Counted from the stretch's first letter, positions 9,262 to 17,561 are shown. The stretch is DNA of 33,646 nt from Treponema sp. (GCA_017551705.1 JAFZLA010000083.1:1-33646), one strand, 5' to 3'. Program-made: numbers and translations. Notes: generated by a model from the letters alone, not told the origin.

Positions 9262-10332
9262 ATGAAAACAACAGCGTTGATTATGGCGGGCGGACGCGGA
9301 GAGCGTTTTTGGCCCAAGAGCAGAAAGAACCTTCCAAAGCAATTTTTGAGCCTGACAAACGACAGCCGAACGATGATTCAGCTTACGGTTGACCGCATAA
9401 AGCCCCTTGTGGACATAAAGGACGTTTACATCGCAACAAACAAAAATTATTTGCCGCTTGTCAAAGAGCAGCTTCCGGACATTCCGTCCGAAAACATAAT
9501 TTGCGAGCCGATCGGCCGCAACACCGCGCCCTGCATCGGACTTGGGGCGGCCCACATCGCCAAGAACAACGGCGACGCCTTGATGATGGTATTGGCCAGC
9601 GACAGCCTTATTAAAAACGACGAGCTCTTTGTGGACACGCTGCGGCAGGCGCTTGACATCGCGCAAAAAGACAAAAACATCGTCACTATGGGCATCACGC
9701 CCAACTACCCCGAAACCGGCTACGGCTACATAAAATTTGACGCGCAAAAAAAGAACGGCGAGGCCTTTAAGGTGGAGCGCTTTGTCGAAAAGCCCGACTT
9801 GGAAAAAGCCAAGGAATATCTTGCCGACGGATCATACCTTTGGAACAGCGGTATGTTCGTTTGGAAGGCTTCGACAGTTCTTGGCGGCATACAAGAATTC
9901 ATGCCCGACCTTTACGCCGGCTTGCAAAAAATTCAAGCGGCTGTGGGAACGGCGGACTACCAAAATGTTTTGGAAAGCGTCTTCCCAACGCTCCCCTCGG
10001 AATCAATCGACTACGGCGTAATGGAAAAGGCGCGCGACATTTACACCCTGCCAGGCGACTTTGGCTGGGACGACGTGGGCTCTTGGCTGGCCGTCGGAAG
10101 AATCAAGTCGCTTGACGACACTAATTCCGCGATAGAAGGAAACGTAGTCGCCGTAAACTGCTCGGACAATGTCATACAGGGCGGAAAAAAATTGATAGCC
10201 GCCGTGGGACTAAAAAATACTATTGTCGTGGACACTGACGACGCGGTTTTGATTTGCGCCAAAGAAAGCGCGGCCGACATAAAAAAGCTTTTGCAAACGC
10301 TCCGCGACCAAAAGCGGGAAGAATTCTTGTAA
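9262..10332 (+). CDS. manC: Mannose-1-phosphate guanylyltransferase
   Basis: Makes GDP-mannose from GTP and alpha-mannose-1-phosphate in the cytosol. At 356 residues it is the short, single-domain form without the C-terminal phosphomannose isomerase domain. The pyrophosphorylase signature GGRGERFWPKSRKNLPKQFL spans residues 10-29, with the conserved Lys26. Other family motifs are FVEKPD, YLWNSGMFVWK, SIDYGVMEKA and GWDDVGSW. It is the first gene of a tightly packed six-gene operon that also carries the GDP-heptose pathway. Its stop overlaps the next start as TAATG. The start is set by the family N-terminus; there is no Shine-Dalgarno site. A GDP-heptose-1-phosphate guanylyltransferase role is less likely, because a separate HddC-like domain lies downstream. 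Confidence 0.93.
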   Translation: MKTTALIMAGGRGERFWPKSRKNLPKQFLSLTNDSRTMIQLTVDRIKPLVDIKDVYIATNKNYLPLVKEQLPDIPSENIICEPIGRNTAPCIGLGAAHIAKNNGDALMMVLASDSLIKNDELFVDTLRQALDIAQKDKNIVTMGITPNYPETGYGYIKFDAQKKNGEAFKVERFVEKPDLEKAKEYLADGSYLWNSGMFVWKASTVLGGIQEFMPDLYAGLQKIQAAVGTADYQNVLESVFPTLPSESIDYGVMEKARDIYTLPGDFGWDDVGSWLAVGRIKSLDDTNSAIEGNVVAVNCSDNVIQGGKKLIAAVGLKNTIVVDTDDAVLICAKESAADIKKLLQTLRDQKREEFL

Positions 10333-11399
10333 TGAAAATCGCGGTTGACCTCCGCATGAGCGGAAAAAGCGGAATCGGAGCCTTTATAGACAGCATGCTC
10401 CCCACGTTAAAAGCCGGAGCGGAGATTATCCAAATCAATCCGGACATAAAGCCCTTTTCGCTTAAGGAAATGTTTTTCTTTCCGCGCGAGGATTTAAAAA
10501 AAATAAACGAATGCGACGCATACTTTACCCCATATTGCAACATTCCCGGCCGAATTTTTAGCGGGGGAATCAAGGTTCCAATTTTTTCAACGATTCACGA
10601 CGTGATATTTTTGGACCTTCCGCTTGCAGGAAAAGTCGGAACGCTTTTGCGCAAAATCATGTACCAGCGCGCCATAAACAAGTCGCGCGAAATCTTCACC
10701 GTAAGCGAATTTTCCAAAGGCCGGATTTTGGCCAACCTAAAGTGCAAAAAGCCGATAACGGTGGTTTATTCCGGCGTCCCCCTCTACAACGAAGGCCCGC
10801 AAGAGAGCGTTCCAAAAACCGACACGATTATTTTTGTTGGAAACATCAAGGCGCACAAGGGAATAAAGACCCTGATTCCGGCCTTCATCAAGGCGCGCGA
10901 ATTGTTGCAAGCCCAAGACTCGGCGCGCCCTGGCGCCGGGAACGCAAGCCCCGCGCCGCTGCCGACTCTCCTAATCGTGGGCTCCAAAGAAAATTTCCGC
11001 ACAAGCGACACAGAGCTTGACGCGATGATAAAGGGCGCGGAGAAAAACGGAATCCAGTTCACAGGCTTTGTTCCCGACCCAAAATTAAAGGAGCTTATCG
11101 CCCAGGCGCGCCTCTTGGTCCAGCCTTCCCTTTACGAGGGCTTTGGCGTTCCTCCCTTGCAGGCGCTCTATTCGGGAACCCGCGCGGTCATTTCGGACAT
11201 TCCTGTCTTTAGGGAAATCTACGCAAAGCTTCCTGCCATTTACTTTAAGGCGGGCGACGCGGACGACCTGGCGCAAAAAATCGCCGCCGCCTACAGCGAC
11301 AAAAGCCCCTTGCCGCCGGTGGAGCGCGTACACTCATACCGCTTCAGCGCTCAAGCGGTATTGAAAAGAATGGCTGAATCCATTAAAATGGAAAAATGA
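10332..11399 (+). CDS. GT4-family glycosyltransferase
   Basis: A 355-residue GT-B fold, cytosolic or peripheral enzyme that probably transfers a nucleotide-activated sugar to a surface glycan. The start is the ATG at 10332, one base overlapping the manC stop (TAATG); the longer in-frame ORF into manC is a shadow. The N-terminus MKIAVDLRMSGKSGIGAFID carries the acceptor-side Gly-rich loop. IIFVGNIKAHKGIKTLIPA near 175-195 begins the C-terminal domain, and YEGFGVPPLQAL at 268-279 is the nucleotide-sugar signature. The usual E-x7-E is E269-x7-Q277 here, so the second Glu is Gln. Donor and acceptor cannot be read from the sequence; GDP-mannose or GDP-heptose are natural candidates from the operon. 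It ends with an ATGA overlap with hddA. Confidence 0.85.
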   Translation: MKIAVDLRMSGKSGIGAFIDSMLPTLKAGAEIIQINPDIKPFSLKEMFFFPREDLKKINECDAYFTPYCNIPGRIFSGGIKVPIFSTIHDVIFLDLPLAGKVGTLLRKIMYQRAINKSREIFTVSEFSKGRILANLKCKKPITVVYSGVPLYNEGPQESVPKTDTIIFVGNIKAHKGIKTLIPAFIKARELLQAQDSARPGAGNASPAPLPTLLIVGSKENFRTSDTELDAMIKGAEKNGIQFTGFVPDPKLKELIAQARLLVQPSLYEGFGVPPLQALYSGTRAVISDIPVFREIYAKLPAIYFKAGDADDLAQKIAAAYSDKSPLPPVERVHSYRFSAQAVLKRMAESIKMEK

Positions 11400-12394
11400 T
11401 TATCACAAAAACCCCCTTCCGCATGAGCTTTTTTGGCGGCGGAACGGACATGAAGGAATTCTTCAACGAATACGGCGGAGCGGTTCTTTCCACCACATTC
11501 GACAAATATTGCTATGTGACGGTGCGCCATTTGCCGCCTTTTTTTGACTACAAAACCGAACTTTCCTATTCAAAAATCGAACGCGTGACCGAGATAGAAA
11601 AAATCGTCCACCCCGCAGTCCGCGAGGCGATGAAAATGCTGGACACAAAAGACATTCGCCTTACATACGAGGCCGACCTTCCCGCCCGCAGCGGCTTGGG
11701 AACGTCATCTTCGTTCGCGGTTGGAATGCTCAACGCCTTTCATTGCATCAAAGGCCAATACGCCGACAAGCGAAAGTTGGCCGACCAAGCCATTTATTTG
11801 GAACGGGAACTATGCCAAGAAGCGGGCGGCTGGCAAGACCAAATCGCCGCGAGCTTTGGCGGCTTTAACCGAATAAACTTCAAGGACAACTCTTACGACG
11901 TCGTTCCGCTCATAATCTCGCCGGAACGCAAGCGGCTTTTGAACGACAACCTTTTGATGTTCTTTACCGGCTTCACCCGCTTTTCGTCGGACGTGCAAAA
12001 GGCCAACCAAGCCACGCCGGAGACAAAGGCCGCCAAAATCGAGCGCCTCAAAGAAATGCTCAAGCTGGTCGACCAAGCCCAAAAAGTTTTGGAAGACAAA
12101 AATTCCGACCTAGACGACTTTGGCCGCCTTTTGGATCATACATGGAAACTCAAGCGGCAGACAGGAAACGCCGTCAGCACAAGCGGCATCGACGCCCTTT
12201 ACGACAAGGGAATCGCGGCCGGAGCCTTGGGCGGAAAGCTTTTGGGCGCGGGCGGCGGCGGCTTTTTGGTTTTCTACGTTCAAAAAGAAAAGCAGGCGGC
12301 TGTCCGCGAGGCGATGAAGGACCTTCTTTACATTCCGTTCAAATTTGAAAACGAAGGAACAAAAGTCATTTACTACAACTCGGAGGAAATATAA
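11396..12394 (+). CDS. hddA: D-glycero-alpha-D-manno-heptose-7-phosphate kinase
   Basis: A 332-residue GHMP kinase expected to phosphorylate D-glycero-D-manno-heptose-7-phosphate at C1 (alpha) for GDP-heptose synthesis. The N-terminus TPFRMSFFGGGTDMKEF is the substrate-side motif shared by HddA and fucokinase-like GHMP enzymes. The ATP loop PARSGLGTSSSFAVG starts at residue 96 (Gly100-Leu-Gly-Thr-Ser-Ser). The C-terminal motif GALGGKLLGAGGGGFLVFYV lies near 280-297. The close GHMP alternative, an L-fucose/galactose-type kinase, is made unlikely by the adjoining gmhA, gmhB and hddC functions. It overlaps the glycosyltransferase upstream (ATGA) and gmhA downstream (TAATG), so translation is probably coupled. 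Confidence 0.88.
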   Translation: MIITKTPFRMSFFGGGTDMKEFFNEYGGAVLSTTFDKYCYVTVRHLPPFFDYKTELSYSKIERVTEIEKIVHPAVREAMKMLDTKDIRLTYEADLPARSGLGTSSSFAVGMLNAFHCIKGQYADKRKLADQAIYLERELCQEAGGWQDQIAASFGGFNRINFKDNSYDVVPLIISPERKRLLNDNLLMFFTGFTRFSSDVQKANQATPETKAAKIERLKEMLKLVDQAQKVLEDKNSDLDDFGRLLDHTWKLKRQTGNAVSTSGIDALYDKGIAAGALGGKLLGAGGGGFLVFYVQKEKQAAVREAMKDLLYIPFKFENEGTKVIYYNSEEI

Positions 12395-13026
12395 TGGACT
12401 ACATCAAGGAACTTGTCGAACGCTACCCGGCCCTTTTGGCTTGCGAAAAAGACATTCGCGCGGCGGCCGACGCCATAATCGAATCATACAAGGCGGGCGG
12501 AAAGCTTATCGTCGCGGGGAACGGAGGCAGCGCCGCCGACAGCGACCACATTACAGGAGAGCTTTTAAAGGCCTTTGTAAAAAAGAGAAAGCCGGAGCAA
12601 AAATTTTTGGACGCGCTCGCCGCGATCGACTCCGACACAGGCTCGTATCTTAGCGACAAACTGCAAGGCTCTTTGCCCGCCGTGGCGCTGACCAACAATT
12701 CAGCCTTGATGACGGCAAGCCTAAACGACGTTGACGGAAACGTTTTGTTCGCGCAACAAGTCATGGGCTTTGGCAAAAAAAACGACGTCTTTTTAGGAAT
12801 AAGCACAAGCGGAAATTCAAAGGACGTGATTTACGCGCTTGTCGTGGCAAAGGCTTTGGGCGTTAAAACTGTGGCGCTTACAGGAAAGAGCGGCGGAAAA
12901 TGCAAGGACATCGCCGACATCAGCATCATCGTTCCGCAAAACGAAACCTTTAAGATTCAGGAATTGCACTTGCCCGTTTACCACGCCTTGTGCTTGACGA
13001 TAGAAGAATACTTCTGGAAGGAATAG
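12394..13026 (+). CDS. gmhA: Sedoheptulose-7-phosphate isomerase
   Basis: A 210-residue SIS-domain isomerase converting sedoheptulose-7-phosphate to D-glycero-D-manno-heptose-7-phosphate, the first step of the heptose pathway. It shows VAGNGGSAADSDH at 40-52 and GISTSGNSKDV. The metal and catalytic ligands are conserved in spacing with E. coli GmhA (His61, Glu65, Gln172, His180): here His52, Glu56, Gln189 and His197. Between Glu56 and the following core strand (PAVALT) there is an insertion of about 26 residues compared with E. coli GmhA. A good Shine-Dalgarno GGAGG (12382-12386) precedes the ATG by 7 nt, and the ATG overlaps the hddA stop. The next gene starts directly after its stop codon. 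Confidence 0.92.
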   Translation: MDYIKELVERYPALLACEKDIRAAADAIIESYKAGGKLIVAGNGGSAADSDHITGELLKAFVKKRKPEQKFLDALAAIDSDTGSYLSDKLQGSLPAVALTNNSALMTASLNDVDGNVLFAQQVMGFGKKNDVFLGISTSGNSKDVIYALVVAKALGVKTVALTGKSGGKCKDIADISIIVPQNETFKIQELHLPVYHALCLTIEEYFWKE

Positions 13027-14331
13027 ATGAAAGCTGTCATAATGGCCGGCGGAAAGGGAACAAGAATCGCCAGCGTCCGAAGCGACATTCCAAAGCCTAT
13101 GATTCCCGTTTTGGGAAAGCCGATTTTGGAATGGCAAATCGACTGCCTTAAAAAAAGCGGAATAACGGACATCTTGATAGGAATCGGCCACTTAGGGCAT
13201 TTTATCCGCGACTATTTTGGAGACGGAAAAAAGTTCGGCGTTGACATCAGCTACTACGAAGAAAAGGAGCCTCTTGGAACGGCAGGCTTTTTGTTCAAGG
13301 CGCAGGGACTCGACCAAGACTTTTTGCTTTTGTGCGGCGACACAATTTTTGACATAGACTTTGCGCGCTTCATAAAGTTCCACCAAGAAAAAAAAGCCCT
13401 TGCAAGCCTTATGACGCATCCCAACAACCATCCCTACGACTCTTCGCTAATCGTCACAGAGATTGAATGGCCAAAAGACACAAGCGGCGCGATTCCTTGC
13501 GACACCCACAAAGTCGCGGCATGGCTTGCCAAGGAAGACGAGCGCGGCTGGCTCAAAAACCGCGTCAACGCGGGAATCCAAATCATAAGCCCGGAGCTTT
13601 TGGCGCTCACTAAAAAGACGCTCGTCCCCCGCCATCCGGAAAACCCAGACAAGATAGACCTGGACCGCGACGTCCTTAAGCCCGCCGTCAAAAGCGGCCG
13701 CATCTACGCCTACGACACCACCGAATACATAAAGGACATGGGAACTCCCGACCGCTTGGAGCAAGTCGAGGCGGACCTTAAAAGCGGCCGCGTTGCAGGC
13801 AAAAACCTTTCGCAAAAGCAAAAGGCCGTATTCCTTGACCGTGACGGAACGATTAACAAAGAAGTCAACTTCTTGAAAAACATAGACGACTTGGAGCTTT
13901 TGCCGGGCGCCGCCGAAGCGATTAAAAAAATCAACCAAGCGGGCTATTTGGCGATTGTAATCACAAACCAACCTGTAATAGCGCGCGGCGACGTCACCTT
14001 CCAACAATTGCAGGAAATCCACAACAAGCTGGAAACGCTTTTGGGCCGCGAGGGCGCCTACATCGACGGCCTTTACTTTTGCCCCCACCACCCCGACAAG
14101 GGCTTTGACGGCGAGCGGCCCGAATACAAAAAAGTTTGCGACTGCCGAAAACCCGCTCCTGGCATGATTTTGCAGGCGGCCAAGGACTTTAACATTGACC
14201 TCGCCGCCTCCTACATGATTGGCGACCGCGAGCAGGACGTTGAATGCGGAAAAGCCGCCGGCTGCAAGCAAAGCCTTTTGGCCGAGCGCAACGGCAACTT
14301 GCTTGAAGCGCTGCAAAAAATTTCATTGTAA
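13027..14331 (+). CDS. HddC-GmhB fusion: heptose-1-P guanylyltransferase and 1,7-bisphosphate 7-phosphatase
   Basis: A 434-residue two-domain enzyme for the last two steps to GDP-D-glycero-alpha-D-manno-heptose. Residues 1-235 are a nucleotidyltransferase (MKAVIMAGGKGTR, IPKPMIPVLGKPILEWQ, LCGDTIFDID), closest in style to HddC. From about 265 a HAD phosphatase of GmhB type follows: DRDGT at 271-275 (nucleophile Asp271, acid Asp273), ITNQ, and the structural zinc set Cys352, His354, Cys371 and Cys373 in CPHHP...CDCRKP, then YMIGDREQDVE. All catalytic residues are present in both halves. The order of reactions (phosphatase before guanylyltransferase) makes the fusion sensible as a channel. The assignment to the GDP rather than ADP branch rests on the neighbouring hddA and the HddC-like domain. 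AAGGA precedes the ATG, and the gene abuts the gmhA stop. Confidence 0.9.
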   Translation: MKAVIMAGGKGTRIASVRSDIPKPMIPVLGKPILEWQIDCLKKSGITDILIGIGHLGHFIRDYFGDGKKFGVDISYYEEKEPLGTAGFLFKAQGLDQDFLLLCGDTIFDIDFARFIKFHQEKKALASLMTHPNNHPYDSSLIVTEIEWPKDTSGAIPCDTHKVAAWLAKEDERGWLKNRVNAGIQIISPELLALTKKTLVPRHPENPDKIDLDRDVLKPAVKSGRIYAYDTTEYIKDMGTPDRLEQVEADLKSGRVAGKNLSQKQKAVFLDRDGTINKEVNFLKNIDDLELLPGAAEAIKKINQAGYLAIVITNQPVIARGDVTFQQLQEIHNKLETLLGREGAYIDGLYFCPHHPDKGFDGERPEYKKVCDCRKPAPGMILQAAKDFNIDLAASYMIGDREQDVECGKAAGCKQSLLAERNGNLLEALQKISL

Positions 14332-14344
14332 AACGGAGCGGATT

Positions 14345-15535
14345 ATGAAAAATGGCGCAGGCGTAGAAAAAAAATTGAAGGTCGCCCTTGTCCACGATTG
14401 GCTGGTCAATTACGGCGGCGCGGAAACTTGGTGCGAACTTGCGCTTGACATTTACCCCGACGCCGACATTTACACGCTTGTCTACGACAAAAAAAAGCTC
14501 AAGGGCCATTTTGAAAAAAGCAGGATTTACACAAGCGGCGTTCAAAAAATTCCTTTTGCAACAAAACTTTACACAAAGCTTTTGTCATTCATGCCGGCGG
14601 CCTTTGAATCCTTTGACTTTAGCGGATACGATTTGGTGATTTGCTCGTCTTCGTCTTGCGCCAAGGGCGTCATAACGCCGCCGTCGACAGCGCAAGTGGC
14701 TTACGTTCACACGCCGATGCGCTACGCGTGGGACTTGTTCTTTGACTACAGAAGGCGCAGCGGCTTTTTGACCCGCTTTTTTATGGACCGCTGGATGCCA
14801 AAAATCCGCTTGTGGGATTACGTGAGCGCGCAAAGAATCGACAAAGTGATAGCCAATTCAAAATACATCGCGCGTCGAATCAAAAAATTTTGGAACCGCG
14901 ACGCGCAAGTGATTTATTCGCCCGTAAACGAACGGCGCTTTTACCCTTCCGCCAACGCGGTCCAAAAACAAGACTTTTATGTTTTCTTTTCGCGCTTGGT
15001 TCAATACAAGCGGGCCGACATCGCGATTGAAGCCTGCGCGTCGCTAGGAAAAAAATTGGTCGTGATAGGCGGCGGCCCGCAAGAAAAGGCGCTGAAAAAA
15101 CTTGCCGCCGCGAACAAAAACATAATATTTGCCGGCCGCGCGAGCGACCAAGAAGTCCGCGACTATTTGTACAAGGCCCGCGCCTTGATTTTTTGCGCGG
15201 AAGAAGATTTTGGCCTCACTCCGCTTGAAGCGCAAGCCTGCGGAACTCCCGTCATTGCCTTTGGAAAAGGCGGCGCGACCGAAACTGTCGTAGAAAATAA
15301 AACAGGCGTGTTCTTTGCCGAACAAACGGCGGAATCTTGCGCCGCCGCAATCTATGCCTTTGAAAAGCTTGAGGCGGCCAAAACTTTTGACTCAAAGAAA
15401 ATCGCCGCTCACGCCAAGACTTTTAGCCGCGAGCGCTTTATAAAAGAATTCAAGGCCGCCTGCCAAGAAACGATTGACGCGGTCCAGGGAAAGCCAAAAA
15501 GCGATAGGATCAAAAGTCCAAAACGCTCATTATAA
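14345..15535 (+). CDS. GT4-family glycosyltransferase
   Basis: A 396-residue GT-B glycosyltransferase and the last gene of the manC-heptose operon. I choose the ATG at 14345, which has GGAG (14335-14338) six nt upstream and leads into the typical N-terminus KVALVHDWLVNYGGAETW; the longer open frame runs back into the HAD gene and is a shadow. The signature EDFGLTPLEAQACGTPVIAF near 287-306 has an intact Glu287-x7-Glu295. The specificity is unknown; a mannosyl- or heptosyltransferase fits the operon. Its last 26 bases overlap the end of the convergent minus-strand glycosyltransferase gene, so both stop codons lie within the other gene. Confidence 0.87.
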   Translation: MKNGAGVEKKLKVALVHDWLVNYGGAETWCELALDIYPDADIYTLVYDKKKLKGHFEKSRIYTSGVQKIPFATKLYTKLLSFMPAAFESFDFSGYDLVICSSSSCAKGVITPPSTAQVAYVHTPMRYAWDLFFDYRRRSGFLTRFFMDRWMPKIRLWDYVSAQRIDKVIANSKYIARRIKKFWNRDAQVIYSPVNERRFYPSANAVQKQDFYVFFSRLVQYKRADIAIEACASLGKKLVVIGGGPQEKALKKLAAANKNIIFAGRASDQEVRDYLYKARALIFCAEEDFGLTPLEAQACGTPVIAFGKGGATETVVENKTGVFFAEQTAESCAAAIYAFEKLEAAKTFDSKKIAAHAKTFSRERFIKEFKAACQETIDAVQGKPKSDRIKSPKRSL

Positions 15536-16589
15536 TCTCGGCCAGTTTCCGCGCCGAATTTTCAACAGTAAATTTTTCCAAAACAGCGTCGGGCCTCTCG
15601 ACAGGCTCCTTTAAGAGCGCCGCGATGTCGACATTTGGATTGTCGGGATCAATGTAATGCGCGGCCTTTCCGTAAATCTCGGGGAGCGACGTTCTGTCGC
15701 TAATTACAATGGGAGCGCCGCAACTCAACGCTTCCAAAGGCGGAAGGCCAAAGCCCTCAAAGTATGTCGGAAAAACAAAAGCCTTGCACTTTGACAAAAG
15801 CGCCTTGACCTCTGCGTCGGAAAGGTAGCCTGTCATCAAAACGTTAGGAAGAGAGTTCATCGCCTCAAGTTCCGGCGGGACAACCGACGGAAGGGGCTTT
15901 CCGCTGACGGCAAAAAATGCGTTTGGATAAAGGCGGGCGTTCTCCGCGATCCATTTTAAATTTTTTCGGGTGGAAAGCGAGCCGAGCGTAAAGTAAAAGT
16001 CCTTGCCCTCAAGCTGCGGAAGGCGGTCAAAAATTGAAAAATCGGGCTCGATGTTTTTGTATGAGCCAAGGCCGTCGTAAATCACTTGGACTCGCGCGGG
16101 GTCTATTTTGTATTTTTCCACTATCGTTTTTTTTGTATATTCGCTGACCGCGATGATTTTTTTGGCTTTCTTTGCGATGCGGCGGTACATTATGTTGGAA
16201 TAAAGCCGAATCAACTTGTCGCGGCGGCTTTTAAAGTCGGAGGAATAAAGACGCGCGTAAATGTCGTGCAAAAATTCTATGCCGGGCGCGAAATACGGGC
16301 AAGTGTTAGAAAAATCAAGGCTTACCCTGCGATTTTTTAGAACATATTTTTGGTAGTGGATTTGCGTCCACTTAGGGAAGAACGCCGCCGCGACAGGCAG
16401 CCGAGCGCATTTTATGTTTTTGTATTGGGGAACGTTTTGGGCGTTTGCGGGCAAAACCAATTCAACGCGGCCTGGCGGCAAAAGTTTGTCCAAGGCCGCC
16501 AGCGTGTCGATGGCCACGCGCTCGATTCCAGTAAGGTTTCGGCAAAAGAATTCGCCGTTGATGCTAAGAATTTTAGATTTGCGCGCCAT
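15510..16589 (-). CDS. GT4-family glycosyltransferase
   Basis: A 359-residue GT-B glycosyltransferase, second gene of a minus-strand pair after rfbA. The start is the ATG at 16589, with GGGGAGG (16600 to 16594) four nt upstream; an in-frame TTG directly before it is too close to that site. The N-terminus (LSINGEFFCRNLTGIERVAID) has the acceptor-binding loop, LGSLSTRKNLKWI begins the C-terminal lobe, and YFEGFGLPPLEALSCGAPI carries an intact E-x7-E. The layout resembles mannosyl/rhamnosyl transferases of O-antigen type, but substrate choice cannot be decided. A dTDP-sugar donor is suggested only by rfbA upstream. In the same frame a 13-codon ORF starting on the rfbA stop is broken by TGA upstream of this start. 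Confidence 0.86.
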   Translation of the reverse strand: MARKSKILSINGEFFCRNLTGIERVAIDTLAALDKLLPPGRVELVLPANAQNVPQYKNIKCARLPVAAAFFPKWTQIHYQKYVLKNRRVSLDFSNTCPYFAPGIEFLHDIYARLYSSDFKSRRDKLIRLYSNIMYRRIAKKAKKIIAVSEYTKKTIVEKYKIDPARVQVIYDGLGSYKNIEPDFSIFDRLPQLEGKDFYFTLGSLSTRKNLKWIAENARLYPNAFFAVSGKPLPSVVPPELEAMNSLPNVLMTGYLSDAEVKALLSKCKAFVFPTYFEGFGLPPLEALSCGAPIVISDRTSLPEIYGKAAHYIDPDNPNVDIAALLKEPVERPDAVLEKFTVENSARKLAEIIMSVLDF

Positions 16590-16607
16590 CAAGCCTCCCC
16601 GCCCCGC

Positions 16608-16649
16608 TCACTGTCCAAGCCAGCCGCATTCCTTAAAATCAAAGGCCAT
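16608..16649 (-). other. Thirteen-codon ORF between rfbA and the glycosyltransferase
   Basis: A minus-strand ATG shares its A with the last base of the rfbA stop codon (TAATG, the junction used elsewhere in this locus) and opens the peptide [13 protein letters not shown] before a TGA. It is in frame with the downstream glycosyltransferase, whose ATG follows 18 nt after the TGA. It could be a coupling peptide, the relic of a longer N-terminus, or chance. Confidence 0.2.
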
Positions 16650-17524
16650 TATTTCTCTTCCGCCAAATATTTTAGGTATTCGCCGTAAGTGGTCTTGTAG
16701 CCCGCGGCCAATTTTAAAAGATCGTCGCGGGAGATCCACTTGTTGGCGTAGGCGATTTCTTCCAAACAGCTTACATAAAGGCCCGTGCGCTTTTGAATCG
16801 TGGCGATAAAGTTGCCCGCGTCCAAAAGGCCGTCGTAAGTGCCTGTGTCAAGCCAAGTAAGGCCGCGGCCAAAGAGTTCCACGCTCAGCTGCCCCTTTTC
16901 CAAGTAGGCGTTGTTGACGCTGGTGATCTCAATCTCGCCGCGGGCGGAAGGCTTTACGTTCTTGGCGATTTGGACGACCTGATTGTCGTAAAAGTAAAGG
17001 CCCGGGACCGCGTAATTTGACTTAGGCTTGGCGGGCTTTTCCTCGATTCCAAGGACCTTTCCGTCCTTGTCAAATTCGACCACTCCGTAAGCGGTGGGAT
17101 TTTTGATGTAGTAGCCAAAAATCACCGCTCCGCCGTCTTTTTGTATCTTTTTGGTGGAATTTAGCAAGGACTGGCTGAATGACTGGCCGTAAAAGATGTT
17201 GTCGCCGAGCACAAGGGCGACGGAGTCATTTCCAATAAACTTCTCTCCAACGATAAAGGCGTCGGCCAAGCCGCGCGGAGAGTCTTGGACGGCGTACTCA
17301 AACTTCATTCCCAACCAGGAGCCGTCGCCAAAAAGCTCCTTAAAGACGCTAATGTCGCGGGGGGTGGAGATTATCAAAACTTCGCGAATTCCGGCCAGCA
17401 TAAGGACGCTGACAGGGTAATAAATCATCGGCTTGTCGTAAAGGGGCAAAATTTGCTTTGACACGGCCTTTGTTATCGGGTAAAGGCGAGTTCCTGATCC
17501 GCCGGCAAGTACTATTCCTTTCAT
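16649..17524 (-). CDS. rfbA: Glucose-1-phosphate thymidylyltransferase
   Basis: A 291-residue RmlA/RfbA enzyme making dTDP-glucose from dTTP and glucose-1-phosphate, the entry to dTDP-rhamnose and related sugars. The length is typical (about 290). Diagnostic motifs are [13 protein letters not shown] at 6-18, [20 protein letters not shown] at 23-42, [10 protein letters not shown] near 108-117, [31 protein letters not shown] and [14 protein letters not shown]. No rfbB, rfbC or rfbD lies in this window, so the rest of the pathway must be elsewhere or dTDP-glucose itself is used. A good promoter places its -10 (TAGAAT) only 8 nt before the ATG, and the AAGGA lies 1 nt from the ATG, suggesting a leaderless mRNA. 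It is divergent from the phosphonate operon. Confidence 0.96.
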   Translation of the reverse strand: MKGIVLAGGSGTRLYPITKAVSKQILPLYDKPMIYYPVSVLMLAGIREVLIISTPRDISVFKELFGDGSWLGMKFEYAVQDSPRGLADAFIVGEKFIGNDSVALVLGDNIFYGQSFSQSLLNSTKKIQKDGGAVIFGYYIKNPTAYGVVEFDKDGKVLGIEEKPAKPKSNYAVPGLYFYDNQVVQIAKNVKPSARGEIEITSVNNAYLEKGQLSVELFGRGLTWLDTGTYDGLLDAGNFIATIQKRTGLYVSCLEEIAYANKWISRDDLLKLAAGYKTTYGEYLKYLAEEK

Positions 17525-17532
17525 ATCCTTAT

Positions 17533-17561
17533 ATTCTAGCGCGTTTTGCGGAAATTTTCAA
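17533..17561 (-). promoter_or_regulatory. rfbA promoter, probably leaderless
   Basis: Minus strand: TTGAAA (17561 to 17556), 17-nt spacer, TAGAAT (17538 to 17533), then 8 nt to the ATG at 17524. Five of six -35 bases and five of six -10 bases match consensus. The predicted start is about 2 nt before the ATG. Confidence 0.65.
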
